Shown one piece after another: positions 54,196 to 63,797 of a stretch of 64,000 bases of DNA. The position numbers and the translations under genes were made by a program. Source of the DNA: Bacteroidota bacterium (GTDB lineage Bacteria > Bacteroidota > Bacteroidia > CAILMK01); the NCBI GenBank assembly GCA_013288555.1, contig JABDBQ010000007.1, positions 1 through 64,000 of the forward strand, given 5' to 3'. Every line of letters starts with the position of its first letter. The first letter of the stretch is position 1. Below the pieces are notes generated by a model. That model was not told the origin of the DNA and did not search any database. It was given only the letters and a program-made list of their open reading frames with translations.

Positions 54196-54576
54196 ATGAA
54201 AATAATAAGCTTAGACCCTCGTATCAGCCGTATTTCCGAACTGCCAGGGCAGGATGAAACTGTTATTGTTGATCACCAGGAAGGATGGATCACGTACGAG
54301 GTTTTTCATCAGAAAAAGACAGGAACACAACACACGCATGTAGGTATAGTACATGCTCCAAACGCAGAAATGGCCATCATTTTTGCAAAAGAATCTTTCG
54401 CCAGAAGGGGGGCAACCTCCAATATCTGGGTGGTAAAATCTGAGGATGTAACAGCGCTTGACTACACGGACTCAGATATATTTGATACCACAGCCGAGAA
54501 AACATACCGTGACGCATCATTTTATAAAACAAGGGACAAGATCGATCAACTAAAAGGAAACGAAGGACATGAGTAA
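54196..54576 (+). CDS. paaB: Phenylacetyl-CoA epoxidase subunit PaaB
   Basis: The 126-residue protein lies between paaA and paaC and has the PaaB features WITYEVFHQKKTGTQHTHVG and an FAKESFARRG segment. PaaB bridges PaaA-PaaC units in the epoxidase complex. The N-terminal about 30 residues are longer than the short E. coli form. It overlaps paaC by 8 nt. Confidence 0.92.
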   Translation: MKIISLDPRISRISELPGQDETVIVDHQEGWITYEVFHQKKTGTQHTHVGIVHAPNAEMAIIFAKESFARRGATSNIWVVKSEDVTALDYTDSDIFDTTAEKTYRDASFYKTRDKIDQLKGNEGHE

Positions 54577-55336
54577 TCCGGAATATTATAATGCTGTAAA
54601 AGAGCTGCTTTACAAAATGGCTGATGATGAACTGATTATGGGGCATCGCAATTCAGAATGGACGGGTATAGGGCCTGTTCTTGAAGAAGATATAGCTTTT
54701 GGAAGCATGGCACAGGACAAAGTGGGACATGCTTATAATTTTTATCAGTTGCTACATGAAATGGGTGAGGCTGATCCTGATATCATTGCATTCCAACGGG
54801 AAGAAAAAAAATTTAAGTGCTGCCACTTGGTTGAATTGCCCATTGGTGAATATGATTTTAGCCTTGTCAGGCATTTTCTATTTGATCATGCAGAGTATCT
54901 TCGTTTTGAAATGTTGAGTAATTCAACTTTTGAACCGCTGGCCAATCTTGCAAAAAAATATAAAGGAGAAATCAAATATCATGTATTTCATGCAAATACC
55001 TGGATTAAACAATTGATGAACGGTAGTGAAGAAAGCAAAGCAAGGATACAGCCTTCTTTCAATGAACTCTTTGCAACCGCCTACAGCATATTTGAACCGG
55101 GGCCTTTTGAAGATACCCTGGCCCGGGAGGGCGTTTTTGCCGGTGAAACAGTTCTGCAATCGAAATGGGAAGAGACAGTGAGTTCGATTTGCAGTGCAAA
55201 TGGAATAATTCTCGCACAGGTAAATGACAAGTCACTAGCTTATGGTGGAAGAAAAGGATATCATACAGAATACCTTAGTCCTTTACTCAATGAAATGACA
55301 GAGGTATTGCGTTCAGAGCCCGGCGCGATCTGGTAA
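54569..55336 (+). CDS. paaC: Phenylacetyl-CoA epoxidase structural subunit PaaC
   Basis: The 255-residue ferritin-like protein partners PaaA; segments such as ELIMGHRNSEWTGIGPVLEEDIAF and AQDKVGHAYNFYQLL are typical. PaaC is structural and helps bind the acyl-CoA. In most genomes paaD and paaE (the reductase) follow, but here the next gene is a histidine kinase, so those must lie elsewhere or be replaced. Confidence 0.93.
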   Translation: MSNPEYYNAVKELLYKMADDELIMGHRNSEWTGIGPVLEEDIAFGSMAQDKVGHAYNFYQLLHEMGEADPDIIAFQREEKKFKCCHLVELPIGEYDFSLVRHFLFDHAEYLRFEMLSNSTFEPLANLAKKYKGEIKYHVFHANTWIKQLMNGSEESKARIQPSFNELFATAYSIFEPGPFEDTLAREGVFAGETVLQSKWEETVSSICSANGIILAQVNDKSLAYGGRKGYHTEYLSPLLNEMTEVLRSEPGAIW

Positions 55337-55409
55337 AATACTAGATTCGTTTTTAATCAGGATTAACCCTGTTCCTTTGAATGGTATTGTGATTCTGATC
55401 AATAATTAT

Positions 55410-55417
55410 TATATTTG
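55410..55417 (+). promoter_or_regulatory. -7 promoter element upstream of the hybrid kinase
   Basis: TATATTTG matches TAnnTTTG and lies 36 bp before the chosen ATG at 55454. The palindrome TGATTCTGATCA (55390-55401) overlaps the region just upstream, but at another spacing than the FNR-like modules. Confidence 0.45.
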
Positions 55418-55453
55418 TTCTTTAGTTCAAATCCCAAAGAACAAAAGAAACCC

Positions 55454-57655
55454 ATGGCTAATAGTGCTTTCGGCGAATCAGAGCGCATAAATGAATTGCT
55501 TAATCAGGCATACACGAGCCGGGTTAATAATTTAACCCGCAGTGTAGAACTTGCTGAAGAAGCACTAAAATTCAGCCGGGATATTGATGATAAATCTTTG
55601 ATTGGGCGAAGTCTGAATCAGCTTTCCTTGTTTTTTATGATCCTGGGTGAATATGACCGATCTACCCAGACTTCAAAAGAAGCCATTCGGATTTTTGAGG
55701 AATTAAATGATGAGAAGGGGATTGCAGATGCCAAATATAACATTGCAGGCATCTATTATAAAACTGACAATTTTCATTTGGGACTCGCGTATCTCATTGA
55801 TTGCCTTAGTATTTATAAAAAATATAGTGATTACCATAACGAATCCAGGGCTGAAAAATCACTCGGAACTATCTATGAATATTTCGGAGATGTAAACAAT
55901 GCTATTCAGTCTTACCAGAACGCAATTGAGGCAGGTAAAAAGACAGGAGATCAAAACCTGGAATCAAATGTCTATAACAATCTGTCAGGCTTGTACCTGA
56001 AGCAGAATAAAATTGATGAGGCTTCAGAACTTATTGACAGATCCATTGAGATTAAAACAAGGACGGGTGATACGCGTGGACTTGCTTTTGCCATTTATGG
56101 TAGGGGTAAGGTTTATGCCGCAAAGAAACTTTATGCTAAAGCAGAAAGTGATTATAAGGAATCTTTGGCCATTCACGAATCTATGGGTGAGAAACTCGGT
56201 CTTGGAATGGCTTTGCGAAAATTAGGTGCTCTTTATATCGAGATGAAGAATCTTGATAAAGCCAGGGAAGTTATTCTCCGTGCCATTGAATTCGGCCACA
56301 TGCATAATATTGTGATCGTCAAATTTAAATGCGATTATCTTCTATATCAAATCTGTAAGATAGAAAATAATCCGGCAGGAGCGTTGGAATACCTGGAACG
56401 GCATTTTAAAGAAAAAGAAGCGGTTATTAATACCCAAACGTTAAAGGTTATTGAAAATTATGAATTGATAACCCGGATGAAAACGCTTGAAAAAGAGGCG
56501 GAAATGCAAAAGGAAAAGGCTGATATCATTGAAAAAAAGAACCGGGCCGAAGAATCTGCAAGAGTGCGGCAGGAATTTCTCTCAACTATGAGCCATGAAA
56601 TAAGAACACCCTTAAATGCTGTTATAACCATAACTTCTTTATTGGAAGAAAAAACCGACCCTGAAGAAAAGCAATTGCTTGATTCATTAAAATTTGCTTC
56701 TGGAAACCTTCTGAGAATCATTAATGATATTTTGGATTTTACAAAACTGGATAGTGGTAAGTCTAAACTGGAAACACACCAAACGCAGTTCAAAGTTCTT
56801 ATAGAAAATATTTGCCGCACTTATGACAGCCTTGCCAAGGAAAAGGGGTTAAGGCTGTCCTTAAAAATGGACGTGGATATTGCTGAATCATATTATGTTG
56901 ACGAAACCAAACTCACGCAGATTCTAGGTAATCTGATTAGTAATTCCATAAAATTTACAGATAAGGGGAATATTGATATTGTCGTGGAAAAATCAGGATC
57001 TAACCAGAAATCTGATAATCTCGTTTTCAAAGTTACCGATACCGGAGAAGGCATATCAGCTAATAACTTGGAAGAAATATTCAATTCTTTTTCACTGACT
57101 AAGCCAGTGACGACCCGGAAGCATGGGGGAGCCGGACTCGGGCTCGCCATAGTGAAAAAATTAATCGAGTTGCATGGCAGTGAAATAAAAGTATCGAGTG
57201 AATTAGGTAAAGGATCCACTTTTTCATTCGAATTGCAATTGTTAAAGGCATTATCTATCGGGAATTCAAATACGGATTTAACAAGTGCACTAAAGGGTAA
57301 AATGGCGCTCGTAGCCGAGGACAATGAAATTAATGCTTATGTAATTCGTAAATTATTAAAAAAATGGGGGATCGTTTCTGAGCACGCTTTGAATGGAAAT
57401 ATGGCGGTAGAAATGGCTAATTCAAAGATATTTGATTTTATTTTGATGGATATCCACATGCCGGAAATGAACGGTTTCGATGCGGCCCAGATGATCAGGG
57501 AAATTGATAATCTAAATAAAAAAACACCGATTTTTGCCTTAACAGCAGATATTACAGCCTCATCCCATGAGGAATATGTGCAATATTTTAATGGATTTCT
57601 ATGGAAACCGCTACAGATTGAAAAACTGTACGATGCTCTGGTGGGCACAAATTGA
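55454..57655 (+). CDS. Soluble TPR hybrid histidine kinase with receiver domain
   Basis: From ATG 55454 (MANSAFGESE) the protein has N-terminal TPRs (about 1-320), a coiled coil (KEAEMQKEKADIIEKKN), a HisKA domain with the phospho-His in FLSTMSHEIRTPLNA, a HATPase domain (NLISNSIKF, DTGEGI, GGAGLGLAI), and a C-terminal receiver with DFILMDIHMPEMNG. There is no membrane segment, so it senses an intracellular signal or partner through the TPRs. No output protein is adjacent. An in-frame TTG at 55415 would add thirteen residues and is less likely. Confidence 0.88.
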   Translation: MANSAFGESERINELLNQAYTSRVNNLTRSVELAEEALKFSRDIDDKSLIGRSLNQLSLFFMILGEYDRSTQTSKEAIRIFEELNDEKGIADAKYNIAGIYYKTDNFHLGLAYLIDCLSIYKKYSDYHNESRAEKSLGTIYEYFGDVNNAIQSYQNAIEAGKKTGDQNLESNVYNNLSGLYLKQNKIDEASELIDRSIEIKTRTGDTRGLAFAIYGRGKVYAAKKLYAKAESDYKESLAIHESMGEKLGLGMALRKLGALYIEMKNLDKAREVILRAIEFGHMHNIVIVKFKCDYLLYQICKIENNPAGALEYLERHFKEKEAVINTQTLKVIENYELITRMKTLEKEAEMQKEKADIIEKKNRAEESARVRQEFLSTMSHEIRTPLNAVITITSLLEEKTDPEEKQLLDSLKFASGNLLRIINDILDFTKLDSGKSKLETHQTQFKVLIENICRTYDSLAKEKGLRLSLKMDVDIAESYYVDETKLTQILGNLISNSIKFTDKGNIDIVVEKSGSNQKSDNLVFKVTDTGEGISANNLEEIFNSFSLTKPVTTRKHGGAGLGLAIVKKLIELHGSEIKVSSELGKGSTFSFELQLLKALSIGNSNTDLTSALKGKMALVAEDNEINAYVIRKLLKKWGIVSEHALNGNMAVEMANSKIFDFILMDIHMPEMNGFDAAQMIREIDNLNKKTPIFALTADITASSHEEYVQYFNGFLWKPLQIEKLYDALVGTN

Positions 57656-57657
57656 TT

Positions 57658-57689
57658 TTTGAGAGACTGCCCCGCGTTCATTACCTTTG
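57658..57689 (+). promoter_or_regulatory. Promoter of tgt with -33 and -7 elements
   Basis: TTTG (57658-57661) and TACCTTTG (57682-57689) are 20 bp apart, the ideal Bacteroidota spacing. The transcription start would be at or within a few bases of the tgt ATG (57697), so the mRNA is nearly leaderless. The -33 element starts right after the stop codon of the kinase gene. Confidence 0.7.
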
Positions 57690-57696
57690 CCCTTTT

Positions 57697-58827
57697 ATGA
57701 AATTTCAAATCCAGGCCAGTTGCGCTAATACCTCTGCACGTGCCGGTACTATAACTACAGATCGGGGGCAAATTCAAACTCCTGCGTTTATGCCGGTTGG
57801 TACTGTTGGCACAGTGAAGGCGATTCATTTACGAGAATTAAAACAGGACCTCGATGCCCCTATTATCCTGGGGAATACATACCATCTTTATGTCAGACCA
57901 GGTCTTGATGTCATCGAAAAAGCCGGTGGGCTCCATAAGTTTATCAATTGGGACCGGCCAATGCTCACTGATAGTGGCGGATACCAGGTTTATTCCCTGG
58001 CCGGTATCAGGAAAATAAAAGAAGAAGGTGTCCATTTCAGTTCACATATTGATGGAACAAAACTATTCTTCTCGCCTGAGTATGTGATGGATATACAAAG
58101 ATCCCTTGGCGCAGATATTATTATGGCTTTTGATGAATGTGTCTCATATCCAAGTGAATATAAATATGCTGACCTTTCGGTTGAAATGACACATCGCTGG
58201 TTGCAAAGATGCATCAACCGTTTGAATGAAACCGAGCCGAAATATGGTTTTGGACAAACGATGTTCCCGATTGTCCAGGGTAGCGTTTTTAAAGATTTGA
58301 GGGTAAGATCCGCTGAGTTTATTTCTTCGATGAATTGTGAAGGAAATGCTATCGGCGGATTGTCTGTTGGAGAACCAACTGAGAATATGTATGAGACCAC
58401 CGAACTGGTCTGTAATATCCTGCCCAAAGAGAAGCCAAGGTATCTCATGGGGGTAGGAAAACCTGAAAATATCCTGGAGTGCATAAGCCTTGGCATAGAT
58501 ATGTTTGATTGTGTGATGCCCACCCGGAACGGCCGCAATGGCATGATTTTTACAACTGAGGGAATAGTCAATATTAAAAATGCCAAATGGAAAGATGATT
58601 TTTCTCCTTTGAATCCTGAACCCCATAGTTTTGTTGACATGGATTACTCTAAAGCTTATCTTCGCCACCTGATTATGAGCGGGGAAAGATTGGGTTCGCA
58701 GATAGCCTCACTGGCCAATCTTAGCCTCTACCTATGGCTGGTGAAACAGGCGAGGGAACATATTATTGCAGGAGATTTTCATACCTGGAAACCTATGATG
58801 ATTGCTAAATTAACAACAAGATTATAA
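57697..58827 (+). CDS. tgt: Queuine/preQ1 tRNA-guanine transglycosylase
   Basis: The 376-residue TIM-barrel enzyme starts MKFQIQA and has LTDSGGYQVYSL (catalytic Asp), the nucleophile Asp in GIDMFDCVMPTRNGRNG, and an MGVGKPENIL segment. It exchanges G34 for preQ1 in tRNAs with GUN anticodons. The zinc-binding C-terminus normally C-x-C-x-x-C...H is not obvious here: the segment around NPEPHSFVDMDYSKAYLRHL carries His residues but lacks the usual cysteines. The frame extends to 57652, but ATG 57697 fits the family start. Confidence 0.93.
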   Translation: MKFQIQASCANTSARAGTITTDRGQIQTPAFMPVGTVGTVKAIHLRELKQDLDAPIILGNTYHLYVRPGLDVIEKAGGLHKFINWDRPMLTDSGGYQVYSLAGIRKIKEEGVHFSSHIDGTKLFFSPEYVMDIQRSLGADIIMAFDECVSYPSEYKYADLSVEMTHRWLQRCINRLNETEPKYGFGQTMFPIVQGSVFKDLRVRSAEFISSMNCEGNAIGGLSVGEPTENMYETTELVCNILPKEKPRYLMGVGKPENILECISLGIDMFDCVMPTRNGRNGMIFTTEGIVNIKNAKWKDDFSPLNPEPHSFVDMDYSKAYLRHLIMSGERLGSQIASLANLSLYLWLVKQAREHIIAGDFHTWKPMMIAKLTTRL

Positions 58828-58845
58828 TCTGGGAAATAAAAGGAC

Positions 58846-59925
58846 ATGTTTAAAATCCTTGATTTATATATCGCCAAAAAATTTATAGTTACCGTCGTGT
58901 ATATGATGGTGATAACTACTGTTATTTCTATCATTTTTGATATTTCAGAGAAAATGGGCGATTTTCTTAACAAGCATATTCCTATGCATGTTATTGTGTT
59001 TGATTACTACATCAATTTTGTTCCGAATATCATTAATCTTTTAAGCCCGATCATCATATTCCTTTCGGCCCTGTATTTTACATCTAGACTTGCAAATAAT
59101 ACTGAAATATTATCGATATTATCCAGTGGCATAAGCTATTATCGTATTTTGAGGCCTTATGTTATGGTGGCCATTCTTCTTGCTCTGATTGATGTTGGTA
59201 TGAAGAATTATATCATCCCCCGGTCTTATGCAAAACAAGTGAGTTTTGAAACCGGGTATATCGACACGAAATACAATAATACAGAGCATAATATCCACAG
59301 GCAGCTGGATAAAAACAGCTTTTTCTATGCCGAATCAGTAGACTACTGGAGCAGTAAAGCCTATCATTTTGCCCTGGAAAGGTTTAATGGCGGGAATCTT
59401 GTTTATAAGCTTTGGGGCGATGAGGCAATTTATAATAAGAAAGAAAACAGCTGGCACGTAATGAGGTATTATTCACGCACCATAAACGGCATGCATGAAA
59501 GCCTGGCTTTTGGAGATTCCACAGTGGTGAAGATCCCCATAACCATGGAAGATTTCAGCCATAAATTAAAGAGCATGCCAAGCATGACAACACCTGAGCT
59601 GAATGCCTTTATTGACAATGAAAAAGAAAGAGGGGAGGAGAATGTAAGTTTTTACCTGGTAGAAAAATACAAACGATTCTCTATGCCATTAGACATTATT
59701 GTTCTGGTACTTATAGCCGTTTCACTGGCTACTAGAAAAGTAAGAGGCGGTTTGGGGATGCACCTGCTCCTTGGCATTCTTATCGCTTTATCCCAGGTTA
59801 TGTTTGTCAGATTTTCAACCACATTTGCCACTAATTCTGATTTCCCACCCCAAATGGCTGTTTTTCTGCCAACCCTCGTTTATGGATTAATAGCCTTTTT
59901 ACTTATTAGGACAACTCCGAAGTAG
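58846..59925 (+). CDS. LptF/LptG-family permease
   Basis: The 359-residue protein has three N-terminal and three C-terminal membrane helices flanking a periplasmic jellyroll (about 130-260), the layout of YjgP/YjgQ. It begins LDLYIAKKFIVTVV, as the family does, and ILSSGISYYRILRP is the conserved coupling region. It would be part of the LPS export machine with LptB. It follows tgt by 18 nt, so both are likely co-transcribed. Confidence 0.9.
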   Translation: MFKILDLYIAKKFIVTVVYMMVITTVISIIFDISEKMGDFLNKHIPMHVIVFDYYINFVPNIINLLSPIIIFLSALYFTSRLANNTEILSILSSGISYYRILRPYVMVAILLALIDVGMKNYIIPRSYAKQVSFETGYIDTKYNNTEHNIHRQLDKNSFFYAESVDYWSSKAYHFALERFNGGNLVYKLWGDEAIYNKKENSWHVMRYYSRTINGMHESLAFGDSTVVKIPITMEDFSHKLKSMPSMTTPELNAFIDNEKERGEENVSFYLVEKYKRFSMPLDIIVLVLIAVSLATRKVRGGLGMHLLLGILIALSQVMFVRFSTTFATNSDFPPQMAVFLPTLVYGLIAFLLIRTTPK

Positions 59926-59940
59926 AGATTGGAAAATATT

Positions 59941-60267
59941 CTAATCCGCCTTTACATAGTCCTGCTCATCTCCATTGTCAGACAGAATTAATGATTCACT
60001 GGATATTTTTTGTATTGACATTCTTTTTTCAGCCTTGCCTTTTTGCTTAAATATGATTGTTTTGCCATGATCATCAAGTTTCCATGATCCTGTATTCAGG
60101 GAGTTTCGCTGCGCAAAAATAAATGTGGAATCCGCATTCAATTCAAGGGTGGCTTCATCGGTAATCATGCGCCATTTGTGCTGCATGGGTTTATAATGGT
60201 CTGTACTGCAGGATTGGAGCGTTGCTGTTGCCATCAATAATGTGATACCGTAAATAAATTGTTTCAT
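59941..60267 (-). CDS. Small lipoprotein, lipocalin-like
   Basis: The 108-residue protein has a lipoprotein signal ending in LQSC (Cys20) and a small beta-rich domain (WRMITDEATLELNADSTFIFAQ, GSWKLDDHGKTIIFKQ) of the lipocalin-like type often seen in Bacteroidota. Function is unknown. It converges on the LptF/G-type gene. Confidence 0.65.
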   Translation of the reverse strand: MKQFIYGITLLMATATLQSCSTDHYKPMQHKWRMITDEATLELNADSTFIFAQRNSLNTGSWKLDDHGKTIIFKQKGKAEKRMSIQKISSESLILSDNGDEQDYVKAD

Positions 60268-60377
60268 TATGATGTAATTTAAGGATTGAAACCCGGGTCA
60301 AAGATATTAAACCTCAAACCTTATAGCAAGTTTAATGCCGCTATATTTTTCTTTTAAGCAAGCAAAAAATGCCTGCT

Positions 60378-62675
60378 TTAAAAAGCGTAGTTAAGCGATA
60401 AGCTTGGCATAATGGGCAATTGGTTTACCCTTACATAGTTTATCCTGTCGAAATAAAACACGTTTGCTCTGTCATACGCATTGGTGGCCGTTGCGATCAC
60501 TTTAAAAATACGATGCCTTGTAAAAGTATATGTTTTGGTTACAGATACATCAAGACGGCTGTAATCAGACAACCTGCCACCGTCCAGGGCTGCATACTGG
60601 ACGCCAAGTGTACCATTTGAGTTGATATAATTTGTATTGACACCCTGCCCCTGAAAAGTCTGGTTTTCATACAATCCCTGTGTCTGGGTAAAAGGAAATC
60701 CTGAGCCATAAGTCCACCTGGCTGATACTTCCCAGGTTTGCTTTTTACCTATTTTATAGGCAGCTAATATATTTATAGAATTACGGCGGTCCCAAAAAGG
60801 CGGAAAAGTTTCAACGCCATCATTATAAGTGACTTTTGAATATGAGTATGTGACCCATATATAGTACGGGTTTTTGTCATAAGTAAGCAGGAAATCAACG
60901 CCATAGCTCTTTCCGGATTCGGTTAAATAATCAGGATCTGTATTGAACTGTTTGTATTCATTGATGGTAACAAGCTGCGGGAAATCCTTATAATATGGTT
61001 CAATGGAAAGGGTCGTATTCTTAGCAATATCAGCCTCAATGCCTCCTATAACATCCCATGATTTTTCAATTTTTGAAGCTACAACGTTACCATTAATGTC
61101 CTGGAGATCCGCCGGAGCCGTTAGGTATCCGTAAAACAGGTTTACGACATCCTGATCGCTTGTTGCAGCAAAAAGATTTTGAGAATACATACCGGCACCT
61201 CCTTTTAATCTTAATTTATCTGTCAAAACATATTTTAATCCAATGCGGGGTTCAAATGAAAATTCATTCAGGTCGGCATAGAATTGCATACGTACACTGG
61301 GATCTATAACAAGACGGCCAATGACTTTGTTATAATGTACATATGCCGAAAATGTAGTGGTATAACTATTTTGATCAAGCAATTGATTGGCAGAATTGAC
61401 ATAGTTAAAATCCGTCTGGCCACCATTTATTTCAAATCCATATTTCAAAAGGTCTTTGCCCGGGTAATAAGTAAAATCGAGCCCTGTTTGAAAACCGCCA
61501 ATATCACTGTTCCGCGGTGCATTTGATGGATCAGTTTGATGATCGGTATAATAAGAATACGAAAAATGACCTTCGATAACTGTTGATGATGAGGATGGGA
61601 GGAGTACAAATTTCCCGCCGAGGCCATAAGAGTTCCAGCTGTAAATTGTAGAACCTGGCAGATTGACCTGGTCATTAAAATTAAATCCAAACAAATCAAC
61701 TTTACTCCCCCCGGGGGCATTAAAGGTGAGTTTGCCATAGAAGTCAAGGAAATCATAAGGCAAGCCATTGGAACCGGCATAAGGGTAAAATACAGGAGCT
61801 GATTGAGCCAGGTATGAGCCTCTTACGGATAACAGGTATGATGAACCACCCTGGTCTTCTGTAAATTTACGCAAAGGGCCTTCAATTTCCAGTTTTGACA
61901 CAAAAGGGCTAATGCTAACATCTCCTGCCAACCGGCTCTGGTTGCCATCGCGTGTATTTACATCCATTACCGAAGAAATACGTCCACCATATGAGGCGTC
62001 AAATCCTCCTGTATATACATTAACATTCCGGATGATATCAGGGTCGAAAACAGAAAATAAACCAATAGAATGGAAAGCATTATAAATCGGCATACCATCC
62101 AGTAATACCAGGTTCTGTACGGGTGAGCCGCCTCTTATATATAGCTGGCCTCCCTGATCGCCGGTTGAAACCACACCGGGAAGTATTTGTAAGTATTGAG
62201 CCAGATCGGCTTCTCCACCCACAGAAGGCATGGTTTTGATTTGCTGCGGGGTAATATCTATTTTGCTCAAACCAACACGGGTCTCATTTTGACTCTTATT
62301 TTGCTCGATTCTAACCTCATTGAGACCTATTTCTACCTGGTTGAGATAAATATTAAGCGTTAATAATTTATTGGATTTTACATTGACAGTTGTTTTAAAT
62401 GTGTCGAAACCAAGTGCATTGCAGATTAAAGTATAGCTTCCTTCAGGTATTTTACTTATTGTGTATATACCGTTCTGGTCACTGTTTCCACCAATACCTT
62501 TGCCTAACAGCTTGACATGAGTATAAATCAAAGGCTCTCCGGAGCTTTTATCATAGATTGTTCCCCTGATTTCGCCGGTTTGGGCACTGGATTTCAGGCT
62601 TATCCCGAGAAAAACAATTACGAATAAATACAGTAATTCTGTCGCATTTATTTTGCGATGGCTTGATTTAGTCAT
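60378..62675 (-). CDS. TonB-dependent outer-membrane receptor
   Basis: The 765-residue protein has a signal peptide, a carboxypeptidase-regulatory-like domain (GEIRGTIYDKSSGEPLIYTHV, about 34-54 onward), a plug domain (SVGGEADLAQYLQILPGV, LYIRGGSPVQNLVLLDG) and a C-terminal 22-strand-type barrel ending with an aromatic residue (SLNYAF). It imports or senses a substrate that cannot be named from sequence. No SusD-like partner lies next to it. Confidence 0.93.
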   Translation of the reverse strand: MTKSSHRKINATELLYLFVIVFLGISLKSSAQTGEIRGTIYDKSSGEPLIYTHVKLLGKGIGGNSDQNGIYTISKIPEGSYTLICNALGFDTFKTTVNVKSNKLLTLNIYLNQVEIGLNEVRIEQNKSQNETRVGLSKIDITPQQIKTMPSVGGEADLAQYLQILPGVVSTGDQGGQLYIRGGSPVQNLVLLDGMPIYNAFHSIGLFSVFDPDIIRNVNVYTGGFDASYGGRISSVMDVNTRDGNQSRLAGDVSISPFVSKLEIEGPLRKFTEDQGGSSYLLSVRGSYLAQSAPVFYPYAGSNGLPYDFLDFYGKLTFNAPGGSKVDLFGFNFNDQVNLPGSTIYSWNSYGLGGKFVLLPSSSSTVIEGHFSYSYYTDHQTDPSNAPRNSDIGGFQTGLDFTYYPGKDLLKYGFEINGGQTDFNYVNSANQLLDQNSYTTTFSAYVHYNKVIGRLVIDPSVRMQFYADLNEFSFEPRIGLKYVLTDKLRLKGGAGMYSQNLFAATSDQDVVNLFYGYLTAPADLQDINGNVVASKIEKSWDVIGGIEADIAKNTTLSIEPYYKDFPQLVTINEYKQFNTDPDYLTESGKSYGVDFLLTYDKNPYYIWVTYSYSKVTYNDGVETFPPFWDRRNSINILAAYKIGKKQTWEVSARWTYGSGFPFTQTQGLYENQTFQGQGVNTNYINSNGTLGVQYAALDGGRLSDYSRLDVSVTKTYTFTRHRIFKVIATATNAYDRANVFYFDRINYVRVNQLPIMPSLSLNYAF

Positions 62676-62795
62676 TCTGGCTTAGAAAATAATATGCAAT
62701 AGTACTGCTTTTTTTATTCGTTGTTTTGATTAAGTCAGGACAAAATGATCTCGTTATCGAAAAAATGAAATTATAGATTTTTATCTTTTTCTCTT

Positions 62796-63797
62796 TTATT
62801 GGATGATAAGTTTCCTGGTTTCTACTGTCATCCCGCTTAAAACCCGCACCAAATATATTCCTTTTGGATAATCAGCGGTCTGAACCTGGAAATTTTGAAT
62901 GTCTTTGGATACCAATCCATTATAAACAGTGCTTACCGATTTGCCATTCAAATCTAATATGTCAATCTGAAGCATACACTCCGTAGCAGGCTTATAACTG
63001 ATGGTTATGTTTCCTTTAGCCGGATCAGGGAAAATGGAAATACCTGAATGGTTATCAGAAAATATATTAATTCCTGAGTTAGCAGTATAATTAAAAGTGT
63101 AAACCGTACCATTTGCCGGCATTCCACTCAGGCCATCATAGTCGGCAGATGGGTTCAGCGTAGGGCTGGAAGGGTTACCGGTCAGATAAAATGCTTTCAA
63201 TATCTTATTATTGTCTTTGTTTTTGGTACTTGCGAAAAACAGGCCTATTGGAGGTCCGGATTTACCATTCCCAAATGCAACATTGGGATCTTTTACCGAG
63301 CTGGCTCCAAAATGTACTTCATAGGTAGCATCTTCATAAAGCCACATCTGGAAATTTACATAATCCGAAGTGTCTCCATAGGCCAGACCGGTGTTTTTCC
63401 ATTCAAACTTAATAATGCGGTTTGGAGTGGTTCCATCTATTTCATAGTTCATTTCAGAATTCGATTTCGATTGGAGTGCAGTAAAAAAGCCGTCAAAATC
63501 AAAGTCAGTACTATCCGTTGGGCTTCCTCCGGCGAGTGTTCCTGCACCAAAAAGAAGGATCCCGTCATCTCCCTGACCATCAAAGGGCCAGCTTTGTCCA
63601 AACCAGTTAAATGTAGCATGAATATTTCCTTGAAGAAACAAAGAATCTTTCCAGCTGTTGGTAATCAGTGTTGGGTTTGAAAGAGGTGTATAAGTTTTCC
63701 CGAAAGCGCTGGATTCCGTATAGGTCTGGGCGTACAATGAGGAACTAATTAATAAGATTCCCGGTAATGAAATGGGTAAAAATTGCTTGATTTTCAT
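62796..63797 (-). CDS. Type IX-secreted protein with C-terminal sorting domain
   Basis: The 333-residue protein has a signal peptide (cut after SLYAQ) and a C-terminal type A sorting domain from about residue 255: ISIFPDPAKGNITI, then LQIDILDLNGKSV and YPKGIYLVRV ... RKLIIQ. The middle domain (about 30-245) is beta-rich with no recognised catalytic motif. It should be exported through the type IX system and either released or anchored to A-LPS. No secretion-machine gene is in the window. About 200 bp upstream to the window edge show nothing clear. Confidence 0.88.
   Translation of the reverse strand: MKIKQFLPISLPGILLISSSLYAQTYTESSAFGKTYTPLSNPTLITNSWKDSLFLQGNIHATFNWFGQSWPFDGQGDDGILLFGAGTLAGGSPTDSTDFDFDGFFTALQSKSNSEMNYEIDGTTPNRIIKFEWKNTGLAYGDTSDYVNFQMWLYEDATYEVHFGASSVKDPNVAFGNGKSGPPIGLFFASTKNKDNNKILKAFYLTGNPSSPTLNPSADYDGLSGMPANGTVYTFNYTANSGINIFSDNHSGISIFPDPAKGNITISYKPATECMLQIDILDLNGKSVSTVYNGLVSKDIQNFQVQTADYPKGIYLVRVLSGMTVETRKLIIQ

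Noticed and set aside
55390-55401. TGATTCTGATCA upstream of the hybrid kinase as a seventh FNR-like site
   Set aside because: The half-sites fit, but its centre is only 14.5 bp from the -7 element, unlike the 29.5 bp of all other modules, and it lacks the ATGAT/ATCAT ends. About two such strings are expected by chance in 64 kb.
57990-58640. 216-codon minus-strand frame over tgt
   Set aside because: Antisense shadow; tgt motifs are intact on the plus strand.
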